DNA of 64,000 nt from Streptomyces bauhiniae (GTDB lineage: Bacteria; Actinomycetota; Actinomycetes; Streptomycetales; Streptomycetaceae). Shown here one piece after another: positions 42,758 through 50,091 of this stretch. Within the stretch, counting starts at the first letter, position 1, and the number at the start of each line of letters is the position of its first letter. A program made the translations under genes and the position numbers. Under the pieces are notes generated by a model. That model did not search any database and had not been told where the DNA came from. It saw nothing but the letters and a program-made list of their open reading frames with translations. The stretch spans positions 1 to 64,000 of the forward strand of contig NZ_SRRT01000002.1 in the NCBI RefSeq assembly GCF_004784475.1, written 5' to 3'.

Positions 42758-43645
42758 CGGCGGGGGCGGTTGGGCCGGCGTCCGGTTCAGCTCGGCGGTG
42801 AACTGGGCGCCGGTGAGCAGGGCGAGGTTGGACAGCCAGAGCCAGATCAGGAAGACGACCGAGCCCGCGAGCGATCCATAGAGCCGGCTGTAGCCGCCCA
42901 GCACCGAGGTGTAGAGCGCGAAGCCGCCCGACACCATGATCCACAGCGTGGCGGCGAGCACTCCGCCGGGCAGGCTGTGGCTGCGCCGCTTGGCCTGCGG
43001 CGGCCCGGTGCGGAAGACGACCACGATCAGCACGACCGCGAGGACCAGCAGCAGGGGCCACCGCAGCAGCCGCCACACCCAGGCCACGGTGGCGTCCAGG
43101 CCGAAGAAGCGTCCGGCGGCCTCGGCGACCGGCCCGGTGAGCAGCAGCACCAGGGCGCTGACCAGGAGCAGGCCGAGCAGCCCCAGCGCGGTGAGCACGA
43201 TCCGGTGGGCCTTGCGCAGCGGCGAGCGGTGGTCCTCGACGCGGTGCATGCGGTGCAGGGAGCGGCGGAAGACCGCCAGATAGCTGGAGGCGGACCAGAT
43301 GGCGCTGGCCGTCCCGGCGACCAGCAGCGGCCAGATCGCGGCGTCGGGGCGCAGCATGCGGCCCAGTACGTCGTGGAGTTCGCCGCCGGACTCGGCGGGG
43401 GCGTAGGCGGTGACCTGGGTGATGAACCGTTCCGCCGTGCCCGGGCTGATCAGCGCGAAGGCGATCACGGTGACCAGGAGGGCGGGCAGCACGGTGAGGA
43501 TGGCGTAGTAGGTGAGGGCGGCCGCGTCGTCGGAGACGTCGTCACGCCACATGGACAGCGGCGTGCGGCGCAGCGCCGCGCCCCAGTCGGCGGGGCGGGG
43601 CGGGGGTGGCCGGGTGGCGGCGGGGGCGTGTGGTTCAGCGGACAT
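42749..43645 (-). CDS. YihY/BrkB-family membrane protein
   Basis: A 298-residue inner-membrane protein with six predicted helices of the YihY (formerly ribonuclease BN) family: ALTYYAILTVLPALLVTVIAF split by charged loops, then WSASSYLAVFRRSLHRM and GSVVFLIWLWLSNLALLTGA near the end. The function of the family is unsettled; it is not an RNase. It is the last gene of the leftward envelope-stress operon, overlapping the AmaP-like gene by eleven bases. A Pro-rich N-terminal tail of about 25 residues precedes the core. Confidence 0.85.
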   Translation of the reverse strand: MSAEPHAPAATRPPPPRPADWGAALRRTPLSMWRDDVSDDAAALTYYAILTVLPALLVTVIAFALISPGTAERFITQVTAYAPAESGGELHDVLGRMLRPDAAIWPLLVAGTASAIWSASSYLAVFRRSLHRMHRVEDHRSPLRKAHRIVLTALGLLGLLLVSALVLLLTGPVAEAAGRFFGLDATVAWVWRLLRWPLLLVLAVVLIVVVFRTGPPQAKRRSHSLPGGVLAATLWIMVSGGFALYTSVLGGYSRLYGSLAGSVVFLIWLWLSNLALLTGAQFTAELNRTPAQPPPPAR

Positions 43646-44207
43646 GCGGTACCTGGTGGGACCGGGCGCTCAGGCGCACCCGGCCGTGGACGGGACAGGG
43701 GGCGGCGGCCGATTCGGCCCGGCCGAGAAGCCGGGTGACGCCGGGCAGTACGGCGTCGGGGGTGGTGTCGGGCTGGAGCCAGAGGTGCAGCCGTACGGTG
43801 ATCCGGCCGCGTCCGGCGAGGACGCGGGCGCGGCAGCGGGCGACGCCGTCGAGGGCGGCCGCGTCGCGGGCGACGGCCTCCTCCAGGGCGCGGGCGCGCA
43901 CGGTGGCGCCGGGGGCGGGGAGGGCGATCAGCGGGCGTCCGCCACCGTGGAACTGGCGGGCACACCACAGGGCGCCGAGCGCGGTGGCGGCGACGGAGGC
44001 GGCCAGCACGGTGGGCGTCCACCAGCCCCGGCTGCGCAGGTCGAGGACGCGGGCGGGGCTCAGGAAGGTGACGTCGCCGGAGAGTTCCGGCCACCAGGCG
44101 GGCATCCGGGTGCCGAGGGCCGGGTCGGCGGTGGCCAGCCAGGTGCCGGCGGCCAGCAGGGCCAGGCCGGTGGCGGCGAGGACGCAGCGGTTGAGGGCGG
44201 TGCGCAT
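43635..44207 (-). CDS. amaP: AmaP-like alkaline-shock membrane anchor protein
   Basis: A 190-residue protein with two N-terminal helices (CVLAATGLALLAAGTWLA and WWTPTVLAASVAATALGALWC) and a cytoplasmic alpha/beta domain (RITVRLHLWLQPDTTPDAVL). This layout matches AmaP, which tethers Asp23 proteins to the membrane in Gram-positive bacteria. ATG 44207 shares one base with the stop of the DUF6286 gene. It belongs to the leftward asp23 operon and overlaps the YihY gene. Confidence 0.75.
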   Translation of the reverse strand: MRTALNRCVLAATGLALLAAGTWLATADPALGTRMPAWWPELSGDVTFLSPARVLDLRSRGWWTPTVLAASVAATALGALWCARQFHGGGRPLIALPAPGATVRARALEEAVARDAAALDGVARCRARVLAGRGRITVRLHLWLQPDTTPDAVLPGVTRLLGRAESAAAPCPVHGRVRLSARSHQVPHVR

Positions 44208-45157
44208 CAGCTCCCTCCGGCGGGCGCCACGGCCCCGAGGGGCGTCGGCGCGGCCTCGGCCGGGGGCGGAGTCCAGACCGGCAGGGGGCGTACGGCGACC
44301 CGCAGGCGGAGCGGGCGGCGCAGTCCGCACTCGGCGAGGACGCGGCGGGCTGCGTCGGTGATCTGGTCGCGGGCGGCGGCGCGGTCCCCGAAGGCGAGGG
44401 CGGCGCGGACGGTGGCGCGGCGGCGCCGGACCCGTACGGCGACGGTGTCGACGCCCTCGGTCCCGGCGGCCGTGTCCCGGAGCAGCGCGGCGACGGTTCC
44501 CCGGTCGACGGCGACGTGGGTGGCCGGTGCCGGGGAGTGGGCGGTGAGCAGGCCGCGCCGGCCGGGGGTGACGGCGAGGACGATCAGCCAGACGCCGAGC
44601 AGGACGCAGCCGAGGGCGGCGGCGGTGACCGGGGGTTCGCCCGGGCCGTGGACGTAGAGCCAGTGCAGGGCGCCGGTGCGCCAGAGGGCGGCCGGGCGGT
44701 GTCCGGTGTGCACCAGGATCAGGTCGGTGGCGAGGGCGCCGCAGGTCAGGGTGGCGAGGAGGGTGAGGACGCCGAGGGGCAGCCTGCGCTGGGCCCACCA
44801 GCGGCGGGGGACGCGGCCGCCGGGGTTGGCTTCCAGCGCTGTCGCGTCCGGTTCCGTCATCCGGTCCGGCGTGAGCGCGGTGACGCCGACGCGGGCCGGG
44901 CGTACGTCCAGGCCGGTCAACTCGCCGGTGCGGGCGGTGACATGGTCCTGGACGCGGCGCACGGTGGGGGTGAGCGGCGCCGGGTAGGGCAGGGCGACGT
45001 CGACCGCGATCTCGGCCCGGCCACCGCGTACGGCGGCGGAGGAGCCGGTCGCCCGCGCGGCGCGGCCGGGCAGCGCCTCGGTGACGGCGCGGCCGGCGAT
45101 CCGGCGGACGGCACGGTCGGAGACCGTGGTGGTGCCGCGCCGCTCGGGGGCGGTCAT
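44207..45157 (-). CDS. Asp23-like protein with DUF6286-type domain
   Basis: A 316-residue protein. The N-terminal ~110 residues resemble Asp23/Gls24 (SDRAVRRIAGRAVTEALPG; VDVALPYPAPLTPTVRRVQ). Two membrane helices follow (LGVLTLLATLTCGALATDLIL; AAALGCVLLGVWLIVLAV), then a C-terminal DUF6286-like domain with ATHVAVDRGTVAALLRD and TVRAALAFGD. It thus joins the stress domain to its own membrane anchor. It starts inside the 3' end of the small membrane gene and ends on the start of the AmaP gene, so the operon is translationally coupled. Confidence 0.78.
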   Translation of the reverse strand: MTAPERRGTTTVSDRAVRRIAGRAVTEALPGRAARATGSSAAVRGGRAEIAVDVALPYPAPLTPTVRRVQDHVTARTGELTGLDVRPARVGVTALTPDRMTEPDATALEANPGGRVPRRWWAQRRLPLGVLTLLATLTCGALATDLILVHTGHRPAALWRTGALHWLYVHGPGEPPVTAAALGCVLLGVWLIVLAVTPGRRGLLTAHSPAPATHVAVDRGTVAALLRDTAAGTEGVDTVAVRVRRRRATVRAALAFGDRAAARDQITDAARRVLAECGLRRPLRLRVAVRPLPVWTPPPAEAAPTPLGAVAPAGGS

Positions 45158-45339
45158 CGGCGGCCCCGATCGAAGGCGTGCCGCAGGTCCCCGGCGCGTC
45201 CGCCCCGGTCGAACCAGTACCCGACCGCGTAGCCCACCGCGCCGAGCGCGGCCACGAGCAGGAACGCGCCGAAACCGCCGAACCAGCCGGCGAACGCCAG
45301 CGCGATGCCGGCGATCAGCCCTACCAGCGCTCTGTCCAT
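45154..45339 (-). CDS. Small DUF2273-like membrane protein
   Basis: A 61-residue protein with two hydrophobic segments (ALVGLIAGIALAFAGWFGGFGA and LLVAALGAVGYAVGYWF) and a basic tail. In Gram-positive Asp23 clusters a small DUF2273 protein occupies this place. The gene overlaps the DUF6286 gene start by four bases. Its role is probably structural in the membrane-attached Asp23 complex. Confidence 0.75.
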   Translation of the reverse strand: MDRALVGLIAGIALAFAGWFGGFGAFLLVAALGAVGYAVGYWFDRGGRAGDLRHAFDRGRR

Positions 45340-45411
45340 CTCTCCGTCCCCTTCTTCCCTGCTCTACCGCTCTGCTGCCCTGCTCTTGCTTACCCGGTCC
45401 GGCGCCCGGTG

Positions 45412-45924
45412 TCAGGCCACGCGGGAGGTGGTCTCCGGGGCGGTGTCCTCGTCGTCGGGCAGGTGGACGTCGTTGATGGTGACGTTGACCTCGACGACCT
45501 CCAGGCCGGTGATCCGCTCGACGGCGTCGATGACGTTCTCCCGGACGTCGCGGGCGAGGTCGGCGATGGGGACGCCGTACTCCACGACCAGGTCGAGGTC
45601 GATGGCGGTCTGCCGCTCGCCGACCTCGACCTTGACGCCCCGGCCGACGTTGGCGCGTCCGCCGGGGACGCGGTCGCGGACGGCGCCGATGGTGCGGGAG
45701 AGGCCGCCGCCCATGGCGTGCACACCGGGGATCTCGCGCGCGGCCACGCCGGCGACCTTGACGACGACGACATCGGCGATGGAGGTCCGGCCGCGCGTGG
45801 CGGCTGGCTCGTCGGCTCCGGTGGCGCCGCCCGCGAGGGCCGTGGTGGCCGGCGGCTGCTTGGTGGGGTTCGTGGTGGGGCCCGTGGGGGCGGTGCCGGT
45901 GGCGGGCGCGCTCTGGACGCTCAT
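45412..45924 (-). CDS. Asp23/Gls24-family envelope stress protein
   Basis: A 170-residue soluble protein with an Ala/Pro/Thr-rich N-terminal tail of about 45 residues and a canonical Asp23 domain (TSIADVVVVKVAGVAAREIPGV; VEVGERQTAIDLDLVVEYG; LEVVEVNVTINDVHLP). It should form a peripheral layer on the cytoplasmic face through the membrane proteins encoded downstream. It is the first gene of the leftward operon, and its promoter region contains the same element as that of the divergent ECF sigma gene. Confidence 0.9.
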   Translation of the reverse strand: MSVQSAPATGTAPTGPTTNPTKQPPATTALAGGATGADEPAATRGRTSIADVVVVKVAGVAAREIPGVHAMGGGLSRTIGAVRDRVPGGRANVGRGVKVEVGERQTAIDLDLVVEYGVPIADLARDVRENVIDAVERITGLEVVEVNVTINDVHLPDDEDTAPETTSRVA

Positions 45925-45969
45925 GACCAGGTCCTCTCGGTGGGCCGTACTGCTGTTGTCGTTCCGTTG

Positions 45970-46154
45970 GACCCGGCCGGTCCACGAATGTGACGCGGAT
46001 TCCCGGATTTTCTCCGCTGAAGCCTGTCCGCGCCCCGGTGACGCGCCCCACGACCTGCATCCACCTGGGTTTTCGCGCCTGAAGTAGCCGATGAGGGGCA
46101 CGGCAGGAAAGGGGCGCGGCGGAATCCGCGTCACAAAGCCGCCTTCGAGGTGTC
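45970..46154. promoter_or_regulatory. Bidirectional control region of asp23 and ECF operons
   Basis: The 15-base element GGAATCCGCGTCACA occurs at 46121-46135 on the plus strand and again, identically, at 46003-45989 on the minus strand, pointing at the ECF sigma and asp23 genes respectively. In both directions a GTC follows exactly 16 bases after the element (46152-46154; 45972-45970). This is what a shared ECF-type promoter or operator would look like. The assignment of -35 and -10 parts is not certain. Confidence 0.65.
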
Positions 46155-46186
46155 GAAGGGGCAGGACGACGGAGAGGAGCCGCCCG

Positions 46187-46798
46187 GTGTCGGGGGTCCG
46201 CAGACAGATCGCGTATCCGGGACCGGAACGCGCGCCCGACGCCACCCCGGCACGGGAGGCGCGCCGGGACGACGGCCTGCTGACGGTGCGCGCGGCCGAG
46301 GGCGACGAGGAGGCGTTCGCCGTGCTGGTGCGCGAGCACGCCCCGGCGCTGGTCGGCCTCGCCACCCGGCTGCTGGGCGACCGCGCCGAGGCGGAGGACG
46401 CGGTGCAGGACGCCTTCATCAGCGCCTGGCGCCGGCTGCCGGAGTTCCGGCGGCACTCCTCCTTCGGCACCTGGATGTACCGCATCGTCACCAACCGCTG
46501 TCTGAACGTCCTCAGGGCACGCCGGCCGGTGACGTCGCTGGAGGCGGCCGGGGAGTTCGCGGCGCCGGAGCACGACTCCCCCGAGCGGGTCACCGAGGCG
46601 CGGGACGCGGTGCGCGGGATGCGCCGGGCGCTGGACGACCTCTCGGCGGAGCAGCGGGCCTGCTGGGTACTGCGCGAACTGGACGGTCATTCCTACGAGT
46701 TCATCGCGGAGACGGTCGGCATCAGCCAGGAGGCGGTGCGCGCCCGCGTCTTCCGCGCACGACGCTGTCTGACACGAGCACTGGGGGCCTGGCGATGA
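46187..46798 (+). CDS. ECF sigma factor (RpoE-like)
   Basis: A 203-residue sigma-70 family protein. Region 2 shows VREHAPALVGLATRLLGD and EDAVQDAFISAWRRLPEF followed by FGTWMYRIVTNRCLNVLR; region 4 has LSAEQRACWVLRELDGHSYE and IAETVGISQEAVRARVFRAR. GTG 46187 is chosen for the GGAGAGGAG before it. The next gene overlaps by four bases and encodes an anti-sigma-like zinc motif joined to an Asp23-like domain, so the sigma factor probably responds to envelope stress and drives both divergent operons. Confidence 0.9.
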   Translation: MSGVRRQIAYPGPERAPDATPAREARRDDGLLTVRAAEGDEEAFAVLVREHAPALVGLATRLLGDRAEAEDAVQDAFISAWRRLPEFRRHSSFGTWMYRIVTNRCLNVLRARRPVTSLEAAGEFAAPEHDSPERVTEARDAVRGMRRALDDLSAEQRACWVLRELDGHSYEFIAETVGISQEAVRARVFRARRCLTRALGAWR

Positions 46799-47421
46799 CC
46801 ACGCACACCGACCCGCCCGACCGGTACACCGGGCCCGGCGGCGACGACGAGCGGCTGGCCTGCGGGCGGCTGCTGTCCGGCGTATGGGACGGCTGGGAGC
46901 AGGCCGACCCCGACCCGCACCGCGCCTCCTGCCCGCACTGCAAGGACGCGGTCCGGGAGCTGACGCTGCTGGAGTCGGCCGTACGGGAGCTGCGCGAGGA
47001 GACCGTCCCGGAGGAGTCCGGCTACGACCCCTCGGCGCTGACCCGGCGCGTGATGGATGTGGTCCGGATGGAGCTGCGGCCCGGCCGCCCGGTGCCGCTC
47101 GGGGACGACGACGAGGACCTGTGGGTGATGGAGGCGGTCGCCGCGCGCACCCTGCGGGCCGCCGCCGAGACGGTCGCCGGGGTCCGCGCGGGTTCGTGCC
47201 GGATCTCCCCGCCGGACGCGGGCCGGGGCGGGGTGACGGTGCGCCTGGAGGTGCACGCTCCGCTGGGCGTGCCGCTGGAGGAGGTGGCCGAGGAGGTGCG
47301 GCGGCGGGTGGCCGAGTCGGCCCGGCTGCGGCTGGGGCTGCGGCCCGCGTCGGTGGACATCCGGATCGTCGACCTCGTGGACGCTCCGGCCGGATTCGAG
47401 GAAGGGCCGGGCGATGACTGA
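46795..47421 (+). CDS. ZAS-motif/Asp23-like fusion, putative anti-sigma factor
   Basis: A 208-residue protein. Near residues 40-48 it has PHRASCPHCKDAV, the HxxxCxxC motif of zinc-binding anti-sigma factors. The C-terminal ~100 residues resemble Asp23 (VMEAVAARTLRAAAETVAG; VRLEVHAPLGVPLEEVAEEV; SVDIRIVDLVD). No membrane helix is seen, so unlike RskA it would be cytoplasmic and could be controlled by assembling with the Asp23 layer. The gene overlaps the sigma gene (ATGA) and the next asp23-like gene by eight bases. The joint reading as an envelope-sensing anti-sigma factor is inference. Confidence 0.72.
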   Translation: MTTHTDPPDRYTGPGGDDERLACGRLLSGVWDGWEQADPDPHRASCPHCKDAVRELTLLESAVRELREETVPEESGYDPSALTRRVMDVVRMELRPGRPVPLGDDDEDLWVMEAVAARTLRAAAETVAGVRAGSCRISPPDAGRGGVTVRLEVHAPLGVPLEEVAEEVRRRVAESARLRLGLRPASVDIRIVDLVDAPAGFEEGPGDD

Positions 47422-47764
47422 CCGCGCGCTGCGCACGACGCTCACCGGGGAGATCGCCGCGGCCGTCGAGGCCGTGCCGGGGGTGGCGTTCCTGCGGCCG
47501 GGCCTCGGCGGGCGGCTGCGCTCGGCGCTGCCGCGCGGCGCGAGCGCGGCGAACGGCGGCCGGGCGGTGCCCTCCGGGGTGCGGCTGAGCCGGCCGGACG
47601 AGACAGGCCCGTGGCAGGTGGAGATCCACATCGTGGCGCGCGGGCACGTCCGCACGCTCGACGTGGCCCGCGATGTCGCACGGGCCGTGGAAGTACGGCT
47701 GGCCGGGCTGCTGCCCGGCCGGCAGGCGCCGAAGGTCACCGTGACCGTCACCGGGCTGGTCTGA
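47414..47764 (+). CDS. Asp23-like small protein
   Basis: A 116-residue protein with an Asp23-like strand-helix pattern (EIAAAVEAVPGVAFLRPG; GPWQVEIHIVARGHVRTLD; VARDVARAVEVRLAGLLP; KVTVTVTGLV). It is shorter than classical Asp23 and is the third gene of the ECF operon, overlapping the preceding gene by eight bases. It may be a further component of the membrane-associated stress layer. Confidence 0.72.
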   Translation: MTDRALRTTLTGEIAAAVEAVPGVAFLRPGLGGRLRSALPRGASAANGGRAVPSGVRLSRPDETGPWQVEIHIVARGHVRTLDVARDVARAVEVRLAGLLPGRQAPKVTVTVTGLV

Positions 47765-47794
47765 GCCCGGCACCCGTCGTCGTTATTCGTCCGG

Positions 47795-47828
47795 GTGACC
47801 AATCCGCGGCCGCCATGGCCTCGGATTA
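47795..47828 (+). promoter_or_regulatory. SigK-type promoter before sigK
   Basis: GTGACCAATCCGC (47795-47807), a 15-base spacer and GGATTA (47823-47828). The same 13-base block and the same spacing to GGATT recur upstream of the fasciclin gene at 55657-55624. The boxes CCAATCC and CGGATT are close to what I remember of the mycobacterial SigK consensus, so autoregulation is likely. Confidence 0.7.
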
Positions 47829-47894
47829 CGCGGGGACGACTCCCGCCGCATCACGCGGGAGCCCCGCCCCGGCGCAACGTGGGAGAGGACAGTT

Positions 47895-48479
47895 GTGAAG
47901 GAAGCCGTCTACATCGGCAGGAACCCGGCAGCGGAACCGGATCTGCAGCAGTTGCTGCACGAGGTGGCCCTCGGTGATCAGGAGGCGTTCGCCTCGGTCT
48001 ACGACACCGTGGCCGGTCCGGTGCTCGGGGTCGTCCGGGCGGTGCTGCGCGACCTGGCCCAGTCGGAGGAGGTGGCCCAGGACGTGCTGGTGGAGGTCTG
48101 GCGCACCGCTCCGCGCTACCGGCCCGACCGAGGTACCGCGATCAACTGGATTCTGACGCTCGCGCACCGGCGTGCGGTGGACCGCGTCCGCTCGGTGGAG
48201 GCGGCCGCCGCCCGTGACACCAAGGCGGCGCTGCTGGACCGTACGCCGGAGTACGACGAGGTGACCGAACAGGTGGAGTCCCGGCTGGAGCAGGAGCAGG
48301 TGCGGCGCTGTCTGCGCACGCTGACCGACCTCCAGCGGCAGTCGGTGACGCTGGCCTACTACCGGGGGCTGACCTACCGGGAAGTCGCGGAGGCGCTCGC
48401 GCTGCCGCTCGGCACCGTCAAGACACGACTGCGCGACGGCCTCATCCGGCTGCGCGACTGCCTGGGGGTGACCGCGTGA
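47895..48479 (+). CDS. sigK: RNA polymerase sigma factor SigK
   Basis: A 194-residue ECF sigma factor. Region 2 (LAQSEEVAQDVLVEVWRTAP; GTAINWILTLAHRRAVDRVR) and region 4 (LTDLQRQSVTLAYYRGLTYR; LGTVKTRLRDGLIRLRDC) are intact. The RskA-type anti-sigma gene follows with a four-base overlap, and the downstream genes are those of the mycobacterial sigK locus, which fixes the identity. GTG 47895 has GAGAGGA upstream. Expected targets are its own gene and the fasciclin gene, which share a promoter element. Confidence 0.92.
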   Translation: MKEAVYIGRNPAAEPDLQQLLHEVALGDQEAFASVYDTVAGPVLGVVRAVLRDLAQSEEVAQDVLVEVWRTAPRYRPDRGTAINWILTLAHRRAVDRVRSVEAAAARDTKAALLDRTPEYDEVTEQVESRLEQEQVRRCLRTLTDLQRQSVTLAYYRGLTYREVAEALALPLGTVKTRLRDGLIRLRDCLGVTA

Positions 48480-49225
48480 CCATGACCGATCCGCACACGC
48501 TGACGGGTGCCTACGCGCTGCACGCACTGCCCGACGACGAGCGTGCCGACTTCGAGCGCCATCTCTCCGGCTGCCCGTCCTGCGCCCGCGAGGTGGAGGA
48601 GTTCGAGGCGGCAGCGGCCCGGCTGGCGCTGGCCGCCTCCGTGCCGGTGCGCCCGGCGATGCGGGACGAGGTGCTGCACCGCGTCGGCTCGGTGCGCCAG
48701 CTCACCCCCGGCACCACCCCGGTGGAGCGGGTGCGCCGGAGCAAGGCGCTCGGCGCGGGCCCGGCCCGCTGGGCGCTGGCCGCGTGCGTGGCGGCGGCCG
48801 CGGTGTTCGGCGGTACGGCGGTGTGGCAGTACGACCGCGCCCAGGACGCCCAGCAGCGGGCGGCGCAGGCGGAGCGGCAGGCGTCCGACCTGGCCGGGGT
48901 GCTGGCCGCGCCGGACGCCAAGTCCCGCACGGTCAGAGTGGCGGGCGGCACCGGCACGGTGGTCGTCTCCGCCCAGCGGGACCGGGCGGTGTTCGTGTCG
49001 TCGAGGATGCCCGAGCCCCCCAAGGGCAAGGTGTACCAGCTCTGGTTCGACGACGGCGGCACGATGCGCGACGCCGGCCTGATGGACCCGGCACGCGCCA
49101 GCCAGTCGGTGCTGATGAAGGGCACGGTGGACGGTGCCTCGGGCGTCGGCGTGACGGTGGAACCGGCGGGCGGCTCGGCCAAGCCGACCAGCGCCCCGGT
49201 GACGGTGCTGAGCATGCCGTCGTAG
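48476..49225 (+). CDS. rskA: Anti-sigma-K factor RskA
   Basis: A 249-residue single-pass membrane protein. The cytoplasmic N-terminus has the anti-sigma zinc motif HLSGCPSC (HxxxCxxC). A membrane helix follows at about 97-117 (RWALAACVAAAAVFGGTAVW), then an extracytoplasmic RskA domain (VFVSSRMPEPPKGKVYQLWF). Regulated proteolysis of such proteins frees SigK. The start GTG 48476 overlaps the sigK stop; ATG 48482 is possible. A strong bidirectional terminator follows. Confidence 0.92.
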   Translation: MTMTDPHTLTGAYALHALPDDERADFERHLSGCPSCAREVEEFEAAAARLALAASVPVRPAMRDEVLHRVGSVRQLTPGTTPVERVRRSKALGAGPARWALAACVAAAAVFGGTAVWQYDRAQDAQQRAAQAERQASDLAGVLAAPDAKSRTVRVAGGTGTVVVSAQRDRAVFVSSRMPEPPKGKVYQLWFDDGGTMRDAGLMDPARASQSVLMKGTVDGASGVGVTVEPAGGSAKPTSAPVTVLSMPS

Positions 49226-49235
49226 GCGGAACGCG

Positions 49236-49281
49236 ACGAAAGGAGGGGAGCCCCGGTGATCCGGGGCTCCCCTCCTTTCGT
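49236..49281. terminator. Strong bidirectional terminator after rskA
   Basis: A perfect 21-base stem: 49236-49256 pairs with 49261-49281 around the loop TGAT. It starts with ACGAAAGGAGG and ends with CCTCCTTTCGT, giving partial U-tracts both ways. It lies between convergent rskA and the DUF1295 gene. Confidence 0.88.
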
Positions 49282-49290
49282 GGTGCGGCG

Positions 49291-50091
49291 TCAGCGCGGG
49301 GGCAGCGGGAAGAAGCCGCTGGTGCGGGAGGCGTACTCCGCCCAGCCGGGGCGGCCGGACATACGGCGCTCCAGCAGGCGTTTGCCGCTGCCGTTGATCA
49401 GCAGATAGCTCATCACCAGCGGCGAGACGAAGGAGACGAGGGCGGGTGCGGCTCCGCCGTCGCAGGCGATGAGGAACAGGCCCCACCAGACGCAGAAGTC
49501 GCCGAAGTAGTTGGGGTGCCGGGTGTAGCGCCACAGGCCCCGGTCCATGATGCGGCCCTGGTTGGCGGGGTCGGCCTTGAAGCGGGCCTTCTGGGCGTCG
49601 CCGACGGCCTCGAAGACGATGCCGACCGCCCACAGGGCCGTCCCCAGCCAGGCGAGCGCCGAGAGGGGGCCGGTCGCGTACTGAGCGGCCTGGACCGGCA
49701 GGGAGACCAGCCAGACCAGGGCGCCCTGGAGCAGGTAGATCATGCGGAAGGCGTACAGGTTCCGGTTGCCGGACCCCTTGTCGAGCAGTTCCTCGTAACG
49801 CGGGTCCTCGCCGTGGCCGCGGCCGCGCCGCCCGATGTGGACGGCGAGCCTGAGGCCCCAGACGACGGTGAGGGCGGTGACGAGGGCCCGGCGGGCGAGG
49901 TCTCCCTCGCCCGCCGACGCGCCGAAGGTGGCCAGGGCGACCGCGGCGAAGGCGGCGCCCCAGGCGATGTCCACGATCCGGTGCATGCCCTTGCGGACGG
50001 CGAGGGCGAAGGTGAGCACCATGACGCCGAGCGCGGTGAGCGCCGCCCAGCCGAGGTTCGCGGCGAAGGCGCCCCAGGCGAAGCCGCTCAC
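49291..50091 (-). CDS. DUF1295-family membrane protein
   Basis: A 266-residue integral membrane protein of the DUF1295 (steroid-reductase-like) family: six to seven helices, with GLWRYTRHPNYFGDFCVWWG near the C-terminal third, the signature shared with isoprenylcysteine methyltransferase-like and sterol-reductase proteins. A homologue (Rv0446c in M. tuberculosis numbering, from memory) lies next to sigK in mycobacteria. It is the last gene of the leftward lipid operon, overlapping the upstream methyltransferase by four bases. It probably modifies a fatty or isoprenoid chain. Confidence 0.88.
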   Translation of the reverse strand: MSGFAWGAFAANLGWAALTALGVMVLTFALAVRKGMHRIVDIAWGAAFAAVALATFGASAGEGDLARRALVTALTVVWGLRLAVHIGRRGRGHGEDPRYEELLDKGSGNRNLYAFRMIYLLQGALVWLVSLPVQAAQYATGPLSALAWLGTALWAVGIVFEAVGDAQKARFKADPANQGRIMDRGLWRYTRHPNYFGDFCVWWGLFLIACDGGAAPALVSFVSPLVMSYLLINGSGKRLLERRMSGRPGWAEYASRTSGFFPLPPR

